This document shows, piece by piece, positions 50,058 to 58,817 of a DNA stretch of 64,000 nucleotides. The notes under the pieces were generated by a model, which saw only the letters and a list, made by a program, of their open reading frames with translations, did not search any database and was not told where the DNA came from. The first letter of the stretch is position 1. Each line of letters starts with the position of its first letter. The stretch covers positions 119,685 to 183,684 of the forward strand of contig JAQBOV010000029.1 in the NCBI GenBank assembly GCA_028287895.1. Direction: 5' to 3'. The position numbers and the translations under genes are program-made. The DNA is from Mucilaginibacter sp. (GTDB lineage: Bacteria; Bacteroidota; Bacteroidia; Sphingobacteriales; Sphingobacteriaceae).

Positions 50058-52334
50058 ATGAACATTTTTAAAAAAGTGGCGCTACCGGTCATTGTCCTTG
50101 TCTTTGCCGCTCAGCTGGCAAACGCACAATACCTTTTTAAGGGCAAGGTAATTGACAGCGCTACCCGTCAACCTATTGAGTATGCAACCGTTACTGCTGG
50201 CGGTAAATCGATCAGCGCAAATAAAGATGGCGACTTCCGGATCATATTGTCCGATAGTGCTTCGGTATTAACCATATCCTGTATCGGCTGCAAAACGAAG
50301 ATGATAACTACCGATAAATCAGGCAAAAAGATCATTATTGCCCTCGCACGCGGGAAATTAGATTTGAAAGAGGTGGTCATATCACCCTCGCTGAACAGCA
50401 ACTCGTTCCATACCATCAGTGCTTTGGATCTGAGTTTGCGGCCGGTAAATTCATCACAGGATCTGATGCGGCTGGTGCCCGGATTATTTATAGCCCAGCA
50501 CATGGGCGGCGGCAAAGCCGAACAGATATTCATCCGTGGCTTTGATGCCGATCATGGTACCGATCTGAATGTTTCGGTCGATGGCATGCCGGTTAACATG
50601 GTGTCACATATTCACGGGCAGGGATATGCCGATCTGCATTTTTTAATTCCCGAAACCGTATCAACCTATGATTTTGGAAAAGGGCCTTATTATAGCGACC
50701 ATGGCGATTTCACCACCGCCGGCTACTTAAGTTATACCACCAAAGATGCCCTGGATAAAAGCATGATCAGTTTGGAAGGCGGCCAGTTTAATACTTTCCG
50801 TGTCATGGGGATGATCGATCTGCTGAGCAGCAAAGCCAAACAAAACGGTGAGAATGCTTACATAGCCGGCGAGTATAATTATACGGATGGCCCCTTTAAA
50901 CTGCCCGAACATTATAAGCGCAGCAACTTATTCGGTAAATACACCAAGCAATTAGGAGCTGATAATAAATTATCACTCAGTGCATCCACCTTCACTACCA
51001 GCTGGATACCCTCTGGCGAGATCCCTGAACGTGCCGTAGCGGCGGGTACTACGGCTATTGATGATAATGGCAAGCCGGTTAAAATCCCGGCTGCTCCGGT
51101 TACCATTAGTCGTTTTGGAACTATTGATAGCGCACAAGGTGGCAATAGCAGCCGGATAAATGCCATCGCCAGGCTTAGCACCGACCTGAAAAATAACTGG
51201 ACGATGGAAAACCAGTTATATTACACACATTATAAATTCCTGCTGCATGTCAATTCCACCTTTTTTGCAGCCGACAGTATAAACGGCGATGAAAGGCAGC
51301 AGGGCGAAGCGAGGGACCTGTTTGGTTATAACGGGAAATTAAGCAAGATCAGTTACTTTGGAAAAAACGTACTTACTTCTGCCATAGGGTTAAGCAGCCG
51401 TTTTGACCGAAGCTATGGATCTGATTACAGTTTGGTAACGGAACAGTACCAATTCTTAGCTAACGTTACCCATGGCGATATCAGGCAAAATAATACCGCT
51501 GTTTACCTGGATGAAACTTTAGAAAGCGGCAAATGGCTGTTTAATGTAGGTTCGAGGCTGGATTATTTTAACTTTAATTATCACGACAGCACAAAAACCA
51601 GTGTTATTGTCAGCCCGAAAGTAAATATCCAGTATACCGCCAGTGATCAGGCGCAGTTTTATCTGAAAGCAGGCAAGGGCTTTCACTCTAATAATGCCAT
51701 CGCCGTGATCGGCAATAACGGGCTGGAAACCATGCCGGCAGCTTATGGCGCCGACCTGGGGCTGAACTGGAAGCCTGTTGCACACCTTTACATCAACACA
51801 GCTCTTTGGTATTTATATCTTTCACAGGAATTTGTTTATACCGATGACGGAGATATCGTACCCGGCGGGAAGACCAGGCGTGAAGGTATCGATCTTTCTG
51901 CCCGTTATCAACTGGCCAAATGGCTTTTTGCTGATCTGAATGTAAACCTGGCAAGGCCACGAATGGTTGATAGTACAAAAAGCACCGGTTACCTGCCACT
52001 TGCTCCAACGTTCACCAGCACCGGCGGACTCGATTTTAAGCTTGACAACGGGATAAACGGGGGCCTGAGCTACCGTTACATGCATAGCCGCCCGGGTAAT
52101 CAGACCAATACGTTAAGGGCTGACGGATACTATGTAACCGACCTGAAATTGAATTATACCAAAAAACGCTATGAAATAGGTTTAACCATTGAAAATCTGC
52201 TGAACACCAAATGGAACGAGTTTGAAGCGGAAGAAGTGAGCAGGCTAAGAGGTGAAACGGCAGCCATCGACCAGATGAGCTTTACGCCGGGCACACCGCT
52301 TTTTGCAAAGCTGCGGGTGGCCGTGTTTTTTTAA
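50058..52334 (+). CDS. TonB-dependent receptor, His-rich plug
   Basis: A 758-residue outer-membrane receptor. The ATG at 50058 (MNIFKKVALPVIVL) opens the signal peptide and is preferred over the upstream one at 49968. A CarboxypepD_reg-like domain spans about 22-100, the plug about 110-225 and a 22-strand barrel follows, ending with FAKLRVAVFF. The plug has unusually many His and Asp: QHMGGG, FDADHGTD, SHIHGQGYADLH and SDHGD, which suggests a metal or metal-chelate ligand. The Cys-rich protein upstream fits that. No SusD is present, so glycan uptake is unlikely. Confidence 0.9.
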   Translation: MNIFKKVALPVIVLVFAAQLANAQYLFKGKVIDSATRQPIEYATVTAGGKSISANKDGDFRIILSDSASVLTISCIGCKTKMITTDKSGKKIIIALARGKLDLKEVVISPSLNSNSFHTISALDLSLRPVNSSQDLMRLVPGLFIAQHMGGGKAEQIFIRGFDADHGTDLNVSVDGMPVNMVSHIHGQGYADLHFLIPETVSTYDFGKGPYYSDHGDFTTAGYLSYTTKDALDKSMISLEGGQFNTFRVMGMIDLLSSKAKQNGENAYIAGEYNYTDGPFKLPEHYKRSNLFGKYTKQLGADNKLSLSASTFTTSWIPSGEIPERAVAAGTTAIDDNGKPVKIPAAPVTISRFGTIDSAQGGNSSRINAIARLSTDLKNNWTMENQLYYTHYKFLLHVNSTFFAADSINGDERQQGEARDLFGYNGKLSKISYFGKNVLTSAIGLSSRFDRSYGSDYSLVTEQYQFLANVTHGDIRQNNTAVYLDETLESGKWLFNVGSRLDYFNFNYHDSTKTSVIVSPKVNIQYTASDQAQFYLKAGKGFHSNNAIAVIGNNGLETMPAAYGADLGLNWKPVAHLYINTALWYLYLSQEFVYTDDGDIVPGGKTRREGIDLSARYQLAKWLFADLNVNLARPRMVDSTKSTGYLPLAPTFTSTGGLDFKLDNGINGGLSYRYMHSRPGNQTNTLRADGYYVTDLKLNYTKKRYEIGLTIENLLNTKWNEFEAEEVSRLRGETAAIDQMSFTPGTPLFAKLRVAVFF

Positions 52335-52344
52335 AAAAAAGCCC

Positions 52345-52375
52345 AATAGCGATGGGTTTGAAACCCATCGCTATT
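52345..52375. terminator. Bidirectional terminator, 15-bp perfect stem
   Basis: AATAGCGATGGGTTT (52345-52359) is exactly mirrored at 52361-52375 around one G. A run of A precedes it and T-rich sequence follows, between two convergent genes. Confidence 0.85.
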
Positions 52376-52387
52376 TAATCTTTTCGA

Positions 52388-53182
52388 CTACTGCTTCTTA
52401 CCATTTTCCACGCTTTTGATCTCTTCTTTACGATCCTTTTTAAAATCGAAATGCGCAAAATCAGTATTTTGAGGAAGGTCTACGGTGTAGCTGTCCAGTT
52501 TGTCAATCTCAATGGTTACACCCTTTGTTTTAAGATCAATAAGGTGACCTCCGGCATCCTTCTTATCAGACAAAAAATGAAAATGATAGCCGCTGATGTG
52601 GGCCCCTTCCATAAATGAAGGCAGCCTGTACCCTATCAGGTCGCCCTTTATGTTATTGAATTCAAAAAAATGCTGTCTGTCCAGCATATCGGCCAAAGGC
52701 AGGTATGGTTTGTGGGCAATCGGCGGGAATGCTCTTGTTTTAACATAGCTAAAATTCCCTTGGATGTGGATAGCATACATCCCGTTCTGATCGCTAAGCA
52801 GACTATCCAAATATTTGTAAAGACTTGCTTTATCCAGCGCCAGGTTTACGCGGATCACTTTGGCGGCATGGAAAAAGCAAACAACTGCATAGGGCGTTTT
52901 TTCTTCATCTTTTACCAACAGGGTTTTGCCGGTAAATTGGGTTTGGTAAATATTGCCATCAAGCATGGTTAATTCTCCATCCATTTTATCAATAGCCCCA
53001 AGTCCAAAATCTCCGTGCGCTTTTATCTGCCGGTAAGGGAAATAGCCATCATACAAACCGCCAATAAACGCACTTGCATAACCTCCGCTATACAAATTAT
53101 TGCTTTGTGCAAATGCACTCAGGCAGAAAAGCGAACAGCAATTAAACCAAACGAAAAGGAAAGCATATTTTATTGGCTTCAT
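52388..53182 (-). CDS. budA: Secreted alpha-acetolactate decarboxylase
   Basis: Acetolactate decarboxylase, 264 residues, converting 2-acetolactate to (R)-acetoin with a zinc ion. The metal-binding His residues H200, H202 (SGYHFHF) and H213 (GGH) keep the family spacing of 2 and 11. A signal peptide (1-25, ending AFAQ) is clear, so it works outside the cytoplasm; the usual enteric version is cytosolic, but exported forms exist. No acetolactate synthase or butanediol dehydrogenase lies nearby. Transcription probably joins the DUF3179 gene, which ends 39 bp upstream. Confidence 0.9.
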   Translation of the reverse strand: MKPIKYAFLFVWFNCCSLFCLSAFAQSNNLYSGGYASAFIGGLYDGYFPYRQIKAHGDFGLGAIDKMDGELTMLDGNIYQTQFTGKTLLVKDEEKTPYAVVCFFHAAKVIRVNLALDKASLYKYLDSLLSDQNGMYAIHIQGNFSYVKTRAFPPIAHKPYLPLADMLDRQHFFEFNNIKGDLIGYRLPSFMEGAHISGYHFHFLSDKKDAGGHLIDLKTKGVTIEIDKLDSYTVDLPQNTDFAHFDFKKDRKEEIKSVENGKKQ

Positions 53183-53221
53183 ATTCCCAGCAGACGGACT
53201 TAATTTAAAATTGCCCCGAAT

Positions 53222-54448
53222 CTACGGGATAAAACTAAGGTTTTTTATCTCGCCTTCCCAAAATAAGGTGCCAGGATGAAAATGCAGCCATGAATGCCGG
53301 TATTCCTGGTAAGCCTGCAAGCTGGCTAACCGTTTTCCTTTTTGTGTACCCGAAGTACATAGACCATCCCAATCCCAAACCGAAGATGTCTGCAGGTCTG
53401 TAAGCTGGCCTTGCAGATTAATTTTAAAGTTAAAGGTCTTATCATCAACCCTTCGGTTCCAGGCATGGAAAGTAAGGCTGTCATTTTCAAGGGCGATCAG
53501 CAATGGCGTGTTTGCTATCCGGTCATTTATAAGGCGTACCCTTTCCAGCTTGCGCCAGTTATACCCTTTTGGCTGTTTATCAATGATCACCCCGACATAC
53601 CAGCTTTTGCGCACCAGCGAATCTTTATTTTTGAGGGCCGGGTCTTTGTCGACCGCCTGTAAACGGTCATAATTTTTAAGGTCGTCATAGGCAGCTTTGA
53701 AATGACTATCAGCTTGCAGTATCAATGAAGCCGGATGTTTATTTAACCATGCACCCAGGGTTGATTGTTCATAGGGTATCTCTTTCAACCTGTTTCCCTG
53801 CATAGGGCCTACCGCTGCCTCGCCGGTGGCCTGGTACCACCATGAACCGGTGCTTTGATCTTCAATAATGGCATTATAATGCCTGGCCCCTACCAGCCTG
53901 AATGTTTGCCTGGTCCCATTAATGACCGGACTGAATACCCTGCCTGTACGGCACATGGTACAATAAGTAACTAAAACGGGCAATGTGCCAACATTATCCT
54001 GAACTTTGTGATGATAGCCTAAATAAATAAGCGGATACGCCTTTGCAAGCCCATTATTTACTACGCCAAGCACGATGAAGCTTTCGGGCACTTTGTTGTC
54101 TATCGCGTTAGCAAACCGGACGGTTTTAGGTTCCTCAAACATACTTGAGGCTTTATACTTAATATCGCTTACAAACAAACTGCCAAGTAACAGCACCGTC
54201 ACAGCGCCTTTTATGATCCTGCCCTTAAAAGTGTTTTTAAAAAAATATCTTACAAGGTACCATACCAGTAACAGGCCGCCGGCTATACGCAATGGCAATA
54301 GGATCTTTTCGAGGTAATAACATAATTTTATGGCCTCAAGGTTCTGACTGCGGGGGAACGGCATTAACAGGTAGGCATGCAATAAGCCAGGGAAAAACAG
54401 CAGAAATATACCTGTCCAGAATAGTAATGGCTTTGTAGTGTTTCTCAT
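53222..54448 (-). CDS. DUF3179 membrane protein
   Basis: A 408-residue DUF3179 protein. Three N-terminal helices (about 7-27, 47-67, 83-96) form a membrane part, and the soluble domain carries the family core: AYPLIYLGYHHKVQD, VTYCTMCRTGRVFSP and GARHYNAIIEDQSTGSWWYQATGEAAVGP (in parts). The TYCTMC motif holds two Cys and could bind metal or haem, but the function is not established. It likely forms a two-gene unit with the acetolactate decarboxylase 39 bp downstream. Confidence 0.88.
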   Translation of the reverse strand: MRNTTKPLLFWTGIFLLFFPGLLHAYLLMPFPRSQNLEAIKLCYYLEKILLPLRIAGGLLLVWYLVRYFFKNTFKGRIIKGAVTVLLLGSLFVSDIKYKASSMFEEPKTVRFANAIDNKVPESFIVLGVVNNGLAKAYPLIYLGYHHKVQDNVGTLPVLVTYCTMCRTGRVFSPVINGTRQTFRLVGARHYNAIIEDQSTGSWWYQATGEAAVGPMQGNRLKEIPYEQSTLGAWLNKHPASLILQADSHFKAAYDDLKNYDRLQAVDKDPALKNKDSLVRKSWYVGVIIDKQPKGYNWRKLERVRLINDRIANTPLLIALENDSLTFHAWNRRVDDKTFNFKINLQGQLTDLQTSSVWDWDGLCTSGTQKGKRLASLQAYQEYRHSWLHFHPGTLFWEGEIKNLSFIP

Positions 54449-54754
54449 ATTTTTATTAGCATCTGACCTTCAGCAGTGGTTTATTACACACTAAAGATAT
54501 TAAATAATTTAAGAGCAGTCAATTTGGTTTACAAGCCATTAAAATGATTTATTCTTTTTTGTTACCATATCGGTAACCATGGTCAGGCTGAACAGGCATT
54601 GTACAGTTGGTATGATGAAACCACTTTGTCAGCGCATTCAACCAATTGCTCATCAAAAAATCAGCAGTAACCATTCCGACTTTAATTTTTACTTTGCTCT
54701 TACGCTGATCTATTGACAATGGCATAGTTTTGTGCATCATTAAAAATGGAGCTT
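54449..54754. other. Divergent gap with palindrome and -7 box
   Basis: GTTACC (54561-54566) and GGTAAC (54572-54577) make an operator-like palindrome. A -7 box TAGTTTTG (54725-54732) stands before the DsbA-family gene. A 63-codon minus-strand frame (54549-54740) spans the palindrome but looks non-coding. Nothing else is evident. Confidence 0.4.
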
Positions 54755-55462
54755 ATGAAAATTGAAATATGGTCTGATGTGATGTGTCCGTTTTGCTATA
54801 TCGGCAAACGCCGGTTTGAAGATGCATTGCAGCAATTTGCACATAAAGACGAGGTGGAAGTGGAATGGAAAAGCTTCCAGCTCAACCCGAATATGAAAAC
54901 CGACCCCAGCCTGAATATCAGCCAATACCTGGCCGATGCAAAGGGATGGAACCTGGACTATGCCCGGCAGATGAATGATCATGTTACGGAAATGGCCGCA
55001 CAGGTGGGTTTAACGTATGATTTTGACAAAGCTGTTGTAGCCAATAGTTTTAATGCACACCGTTTAAGCCACCTGGCTAAAAAACAGGGTTTGGGCGATG
55101 CTGCCGAGGAAGCCTTGTTTAAAGCCTATTTTAGCCAAGGCAAAAATATTGATGATCTCGATACACTGATTGATCTGGGCGTTTCGATAGGTTTAAATGC
55201 TGACGAAATAAAACAAACGCTGAACGGTGATACCTTTGCCGATGCGGTGAAACATGATATCACCGAAGCTCAACACCTGGGTATACAGGGCGTGCCATTC
55301 TTTGTGATGAATAATAAATACGGGGTTTCGGGCGCGCAGACGGTAGCGGTCTTCTCAGAAACTCTGGAAAAATCATTTGCTGATTGGCAACAGGAAAACA
55401 GCAAACCGAAACTAACAGTAATTGAAGGCGAAAGCTGCGGCCCGGATGGAGATTGCGGGTAA
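54755..55462 (+). CDS. FrnE-like DsbA-family oxidoreductase
   Basis: A cytoplasmic DsbA-fold protein of the FrnE group, 235 residues from the ATG at 54755, chosen because GGAG lies 3 nt upstream and MKIEIWSDVMCPFC is the usual family start (an ATG at 54746 is possible). The redox motif is CPFC (Cys11, Cys14), and the cis-Pro loop is GIQGVPFF. The long helical insert between is complete. FrnE-type proteins act as disulfide isomerases or reductases during oxidative stress. C-terminal ESCGPDGDCG adds two further Cys, often seen in the group. A good terminator follows. Confidence 0.9.
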   Translation: MKIEIWSDVMCPFCYIGKRRFEDALQQFAHKDEVEVEWKSFQLNPNMKTDPSLNISQYLADAKGWNLDYARQMNDHVTEMAAQVGLTYDFDKAVVANSFNAHRLSHLAKKQGLGDAAEEALFKAYFSQGKNIDDLDTLIDLGVSIGLNADEIKQTLNGDTFADAVKHDITEAQHLGIQGVPFFVMNNKYGVSGAQTVAVFSETLEKSFADWQQENSKPKLTVIEGESCGPDGDCG

Positions 55463-55485
55463 AATTTAAATAAAAACATAACCTG

Positions 55486-55511
55486 AAAGTCCTTAATCAA
55501 GGACTTTTTTT
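55486..55511 (+). terminator. Rho-independent terminator after the DsbA-family gene
   Basis: AAAGTCCTT (55486-55494), loop AATC, AAGGACTTT (55499-55507) and a run of T. Confidence 0.88.
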
Positions 55512-55657
55512 GTTTGTGCGCTGCGTATGTTGGAGATATCGTACTTTTATGTTATCATTAACAACAGCATCAATACGAAACAATTAAGGTTGAATGCCCC
55601 TGCCGGAAAGTTTAAAACCTGTAAACGCTAGGTAATGACAGCAAGGGGGCTCGTCAT

Positions 55658-55744
55658 ATGAAATTATATCCACAGGGGAAAGTAAAGGATGTTTTAACAA
55701 TACAGCCAAGGGCTATTTACACCTTAGTGATGGATGAAAAATAA
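55658..55744 (+). other. Possible gene fragment, 28 codons
   Basis: This short frame reads MKLYPQGKVKDV then LTIQPRAIYTLVMDEK. The end resembles the last beta strand of a secreted glycoside hydrolase (a run like LPPRSVVTLV), so it may be the 3' remnant of a lost gene. It is too short to be certain. Otherwise the 55512-55820 interval contains nothing recognisable. Confidence 0.25.
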
Positions 55745-55820
55745 ATTTGATTTTTGAGCTGAACTTATTATCAACCAATTGTTAACTCTATACGTTTTTC
55801 GTATTATTAACAAAATCCTC

Positions 55821-55828
55821 TATCTTTG
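55821..55828 (+). promoter_or_regulatory. -7 promoter box TATCTTTG
   Basis: TATCTTTG matches TAnnTTTG and lies 33 nt before the MFS start; TTTC at 55797 is a weak -33. Two ACTTAG repeats, 20 nt apart, follow (55830 and 55848), possible operator half-sites. Confidence 0.5.
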
Positions 55829-55861
55829 CACTTAGTGTAATCTTAACACTTAGCATTAAAA

Positions 55862-57016
55862 ATGGATACAGCCACCTATCCTGTTCAAAACGACAAAGCC
55901 CGAAGAGCACTCAGACTGGCCGTAGGAGCCATGTTTTTTATGGCAGGGCTTTGCTTTGCCAGCTGGGCATCACGTATTGCCAGTATCCAGCAAAACCTTG
56001 GTTTATCATTTGCGGCCCTGGGCGGAGTACTTTCAGCCCTGCCGGTCGGGCTGATGTGTTCACTTCCGTTTTCAGGCTGGATCATCACCAAAATAGGCAG
56101 CCGCAGGTTACTCATCGGCGCTTTAACAGTTTATGGCATCACGCTGATGACCCTTGGCCTGGCACATAATAGTTTCCAGTTGATAGGTTGCCTGTGGTTT
56201 TTTGGCTTTTCGAGTAATGCAGTCAATATTTCTGTTAATACCCAGGCTGTGGCCGCCGAAAAGTTATACAGCAAGCCCATTATGGCCTCTTTCCACGGGC
56301 TTTGGAGCCTTGCCGGTTTTACCGGTGCAGGCATAGGTACGTTTATGATTGGCAGGGGTGTTGATCCTTTTCACCATTTTGTACTTATCTCCATCATTAT
56401 TGTCATCAGTATCATTATTGCGGCCCGCTCACTTAAGAACGACAAAACAGCCAGCAGCGGCCCGGTTTTTGTCCTGCCGGATAGTTCATTAATCAAGCTG
56501 GGGATTATCGCATTTTGCTCGATGGTATGCGAAGGGGCTATGTTCGATTGGAGCACTATCTATTTCAGGGATATTGTGCATCCTGATAAGGCCTTAATTG
56601 GCGCCGGCTATGCCTGTTTTATGGGTGCCATGGCCAGCGGGCGTTTCATAGCGGACTGGTTTGCGCACCGCGTCGGGCTAAAACGTATATTACAGATCAG
56701 CGGAACACTGACCGCGATCGGTTTGCTGATAGCTGTTGCATTCCCTTATTTGTTATCAGCAATGGCTGGGTTTATATTGGTTGGCATTGGCGTGTCATCC
56801 GTGGTGCCCATGGTTTATAGCGCCGCAGGCAGGTCAAAAACAATGACGCCGGGTGTTGCATTGGCCGCAGTATCAACGATCGGATTTTCGGGCTTTTTGA
56901 TCGCCCCTTCCATCATCGGCTTTATTGCCGGGCTGGCCACTTTAAGGGCATCCTTCGTCCTGATCGCCTGTATGGGTATCAGCGTGGTAGTAGTGTCCAG
57001 CAAAACCAAATTATAA
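55862..57016 (+). CDS. MFS transporter, YbjJ-like
   Basis: A 12-helix transporter of 384 residues, similar in form to the YbjJ/FucP-type major facilitator group. Marks are the LCFASWASRIASIQ first helix, the GLMCSLPFSGWIITKIGSRR loop after TM2-TM3 and the GVALAAVSTIGFSGFLIAPSIIGFIAG helices near the end (in parts). The substrate is unknown. A -7 box and a pair of ACTTAG sites upstream suggest regulation. The C-terminus is slightly short but the last helix is complete. Confidence 0.85.
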   Translation: MDTATYPVQNDKARRALRLAVGAMFFMAGLCFASWASRIASIQQNLGLSFAALGGVLSALPVGLMCSLPFSGWIITKIGSRRLLIGALTVYGITLMTLGLAHNSFQLIGCLWFFGFSSNAVNISVNTQAVAAEKLYSKPIMASFHGLWSLAGFTGAGIGTFMIGRGVDPFHHFVLISIIIVISIIIAARSLKNDKTASSGPVFVLPDSSLIKLGIIAFCSMVCEGAMFDWSTIYFRDIVHPDKALIGAGYACFMGAMASGRFIADWFAHRVGLKRILQISGTLTAIGLLIAVAFPYLLSAMAGFILVGIGVSSVVPMVYSAAGRSKTMTPGVALAAVSTIGFSGFLIAPSIIGFIAGLATLRASFVLIACMGISVVVVSSKTKL

Positions 57017-57021
57017 TACGA

Positions 57022-57294
57022 TTAAGGCCGGTTAAGATCTTCTTCGGTGGGATTTAAAAGGTACTCAAAATTTTCATGGCCGTTTCTGAATATAAACTGC
57101 AGCCTTTGTTTCGGCTCATCAATATCGAGCGAAAGCGAACCAATTACTTCGGGCAGATTATCTCTGATCAGTTTAAGATCGGTAACATGCGGCATTTCGA
57201 CCAAAATATCCGCTCCTAAAGGCTCAATCTTCCAATCATGCAAATTAGCTGCCTTTAACATTTCGATCCACTTTTGCTGGTATGCGTTCATCAA
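57022..57294 (-). CDS. Small hypothetical protein, 90 aa
   Basis: A 90-residue protein I do not recognise. It is likely alpha/beta (MNAYQQKWIEMLKAANLHDW helix, then strands DILVEMPHV, SLSLDIDEPKQRLQFIFRN). No signal peptide. It lies 44 bp after the antiporter gene and probably in the same transcript, with the MFS gene convergent on the other side. Codon use looks normal. Confidence 0.6.
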   Translation of the reverse strand: MMNAYQQKWIEMLKAANLHDWKIEPLGADILVEMPHVTDLKLIRDNLPEVIGSLSLDIDEPKQRLQFIFRNGHENFEYLLNPTEEDLNRP

Positions 57295-57338
57295 CTTTCA
57301 GTTATCTTATTTAAAAAGAAAGTTTGATAAGAATAGTT

Positions 57339-58583
57339 TTATTCTTTTGCCATTTTTAGCCTTGATGCCACTTTTCCGATCGTTAGGCCCTGTACAATGA
57401 TGGAAAAAATAACAATAACGTAAGTAATGAGCACCAGTTCGTTGCGGTGCATATTCGCAGGCAGCGAGAGCGCCATAGCTACTGAAAGTCCACCCCGCAA
57501 TCCGCCCCAGGTGAGGATGGTGACCGCATTTTTTTCGAACTTTATTTTAATACTTAATACTGCTACGGGCAAAAACACCGAAAACCAGCGGGCCAGTAAT
57601 ACCACCACGATCATGAGACAACCTATGATCATAATGGTTGGATGGATCTCAATAACCAGCATTTGCAAACCGATCAATAAAAATAAAATGGCATTAAATA
57701 TCTCATCGGTCAGGTCCCAGAATTTTCCAAGATAATCCCATGATGTGGCTGATAATGCAACAGTTCTGCCTTTAGTGCCTACCATTATCCCGGTCACAAT
57801 GATGGCAAGCGGGGCAGATAAATGCAGGTGGTCCGCCAATGTATAGCCACACATGACAATGGCGAGCGTGATCAAAACTTCGACCCGGTAATTATCTATC
57901 GATTTGAGCAAAAAACAGGCGCCATACCCCATCAATGCGCCAAACAATAAACCGCCACCTGCTTCCTTTAAAAAAAGCAGCGTTGTGCCTGCGGGCGAAA
58001 AATTTCCATTTCCATTTGAAGCCGCTTCGAGGATAGTCAAAAAAACGACTACCCCGACCCCGTCATTAAATAATGATTCGCCCATAATCTTCAATTCGAG
58101 AGAGCGCGGAATACCGGCCTTTTTCAATATGGCCATCACCGCGATCGGATCGGTAGGTGAGATCAATGCACCCAAAAGCAGGCAATGGATATAGGGTATT
58201 TGTAATTGAAAAGCCCCGAACAGGGCATACGACATCATACTGATAAGGAAAGTTGAAATAAAGACACCAACAGTAGCCAGGGTCATTACCGGCCAGAATT
58301 CCTTTCTCAGTTTGACTGCATCGATATGAATGGCCCCGGCAAATAGCAGGAAGCTGAGCATGATCTTCATCAGCACCTGGCCAAAATTAATATTCGATAC
58401 GATGTGTACCAGCCGTACAGAAAATGCAGGCAGCAGCTTACCCAGGATAACGATAAGAACTGACGAAAACAGGGCGAGCACCATTATGCCGATGGTAGGC
58501 GGCCATTTTATCCAGCGATCATTTACATAGGCAAATACAGCCGCCAGCAGCACGATGAGGGATATGATCTGGTAAGTTGCCAA
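57339..58583 (-). CDS. CPA1 Na+/H+ antiporter
   Basis: A sodium/proton antiporter of the CPA1 (NhaP/NHE) family, 414 residues, about 12 helices. The TM4 unwound motif ISPTDPIAV holds Thr144-Asp145-Pro146, and the ion-binding TM5 is NDGVG with Asn173-Asp174. Both are intact, so it should exchange one Na+ for one H+ (Asn-Asp type). The C-terminal cytoplasmic tail seen in NHE is absent. It protects against sodium and alkaline stress. The 58584-58817 gap contains nothing definite. Confidence 0.9.
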   Translation of the reverse strand: MATYQIISLIVLLAAVFAYVNDRWIKWPPTIGIMVLALFSSVLIVILGKLLPAFSVRLVHIVSNINFGQVLMKIMLSFLLFAGAIHIDAVKLRKEFWPVMTLATVGVFISTFLISMMSYALFGAFQLQIPYIHCLLLGALISPTDPIAVMAILKKAGIPRSLELKIMGESLFNDGVGVVVFLTILEAASNGNGNFSPAGTTLLFLKEAGGGLLFGALMGYGACFLLKSIDNYRVEVLITLAIVMCGYTLADHLHLSAPLAIIVTGIMVGTKGRTVALSATSWDYLGKFWDLTDEIFNAILFLLIGLQMLVIEIHPTIMIIGCLMIVVVLLARWFSVFLPVAVLSIKIKFEKNAVTILTWGGLRGGLSVAMALSLPANMHRNELVLITYVIVIFSIIVQGLTIGKVASRLKMAKE

Positions 58584-58817
58584 GTATGCCGTATGATAAA
58601 CTTTTCCAAATTACGATTTTGGGCGCTTAGTTGGAAGCGTTGGAAAGGTAACCAGGGCTGAAGATGTAAAACACACTTTCCTTTTGCCACATTTATCCAA
58701 TACTATTTTAACGTTTGGCGACCCCTGATTAGTAGATTGATGATTTGTCAACCACTTATCAGCCTTCCGATGCCTGTAACTAATCTCTGGTCTGCTGACA
58801 AGTCTGCGGCAAAGCCG

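Noticed and set aside
54549-54740. 63-codon minus-strand frame before the DsbA-family gene
   Set aside because: Spans a promoter palindrome and the -7 box, low-complexity charged start, no family resemblance.
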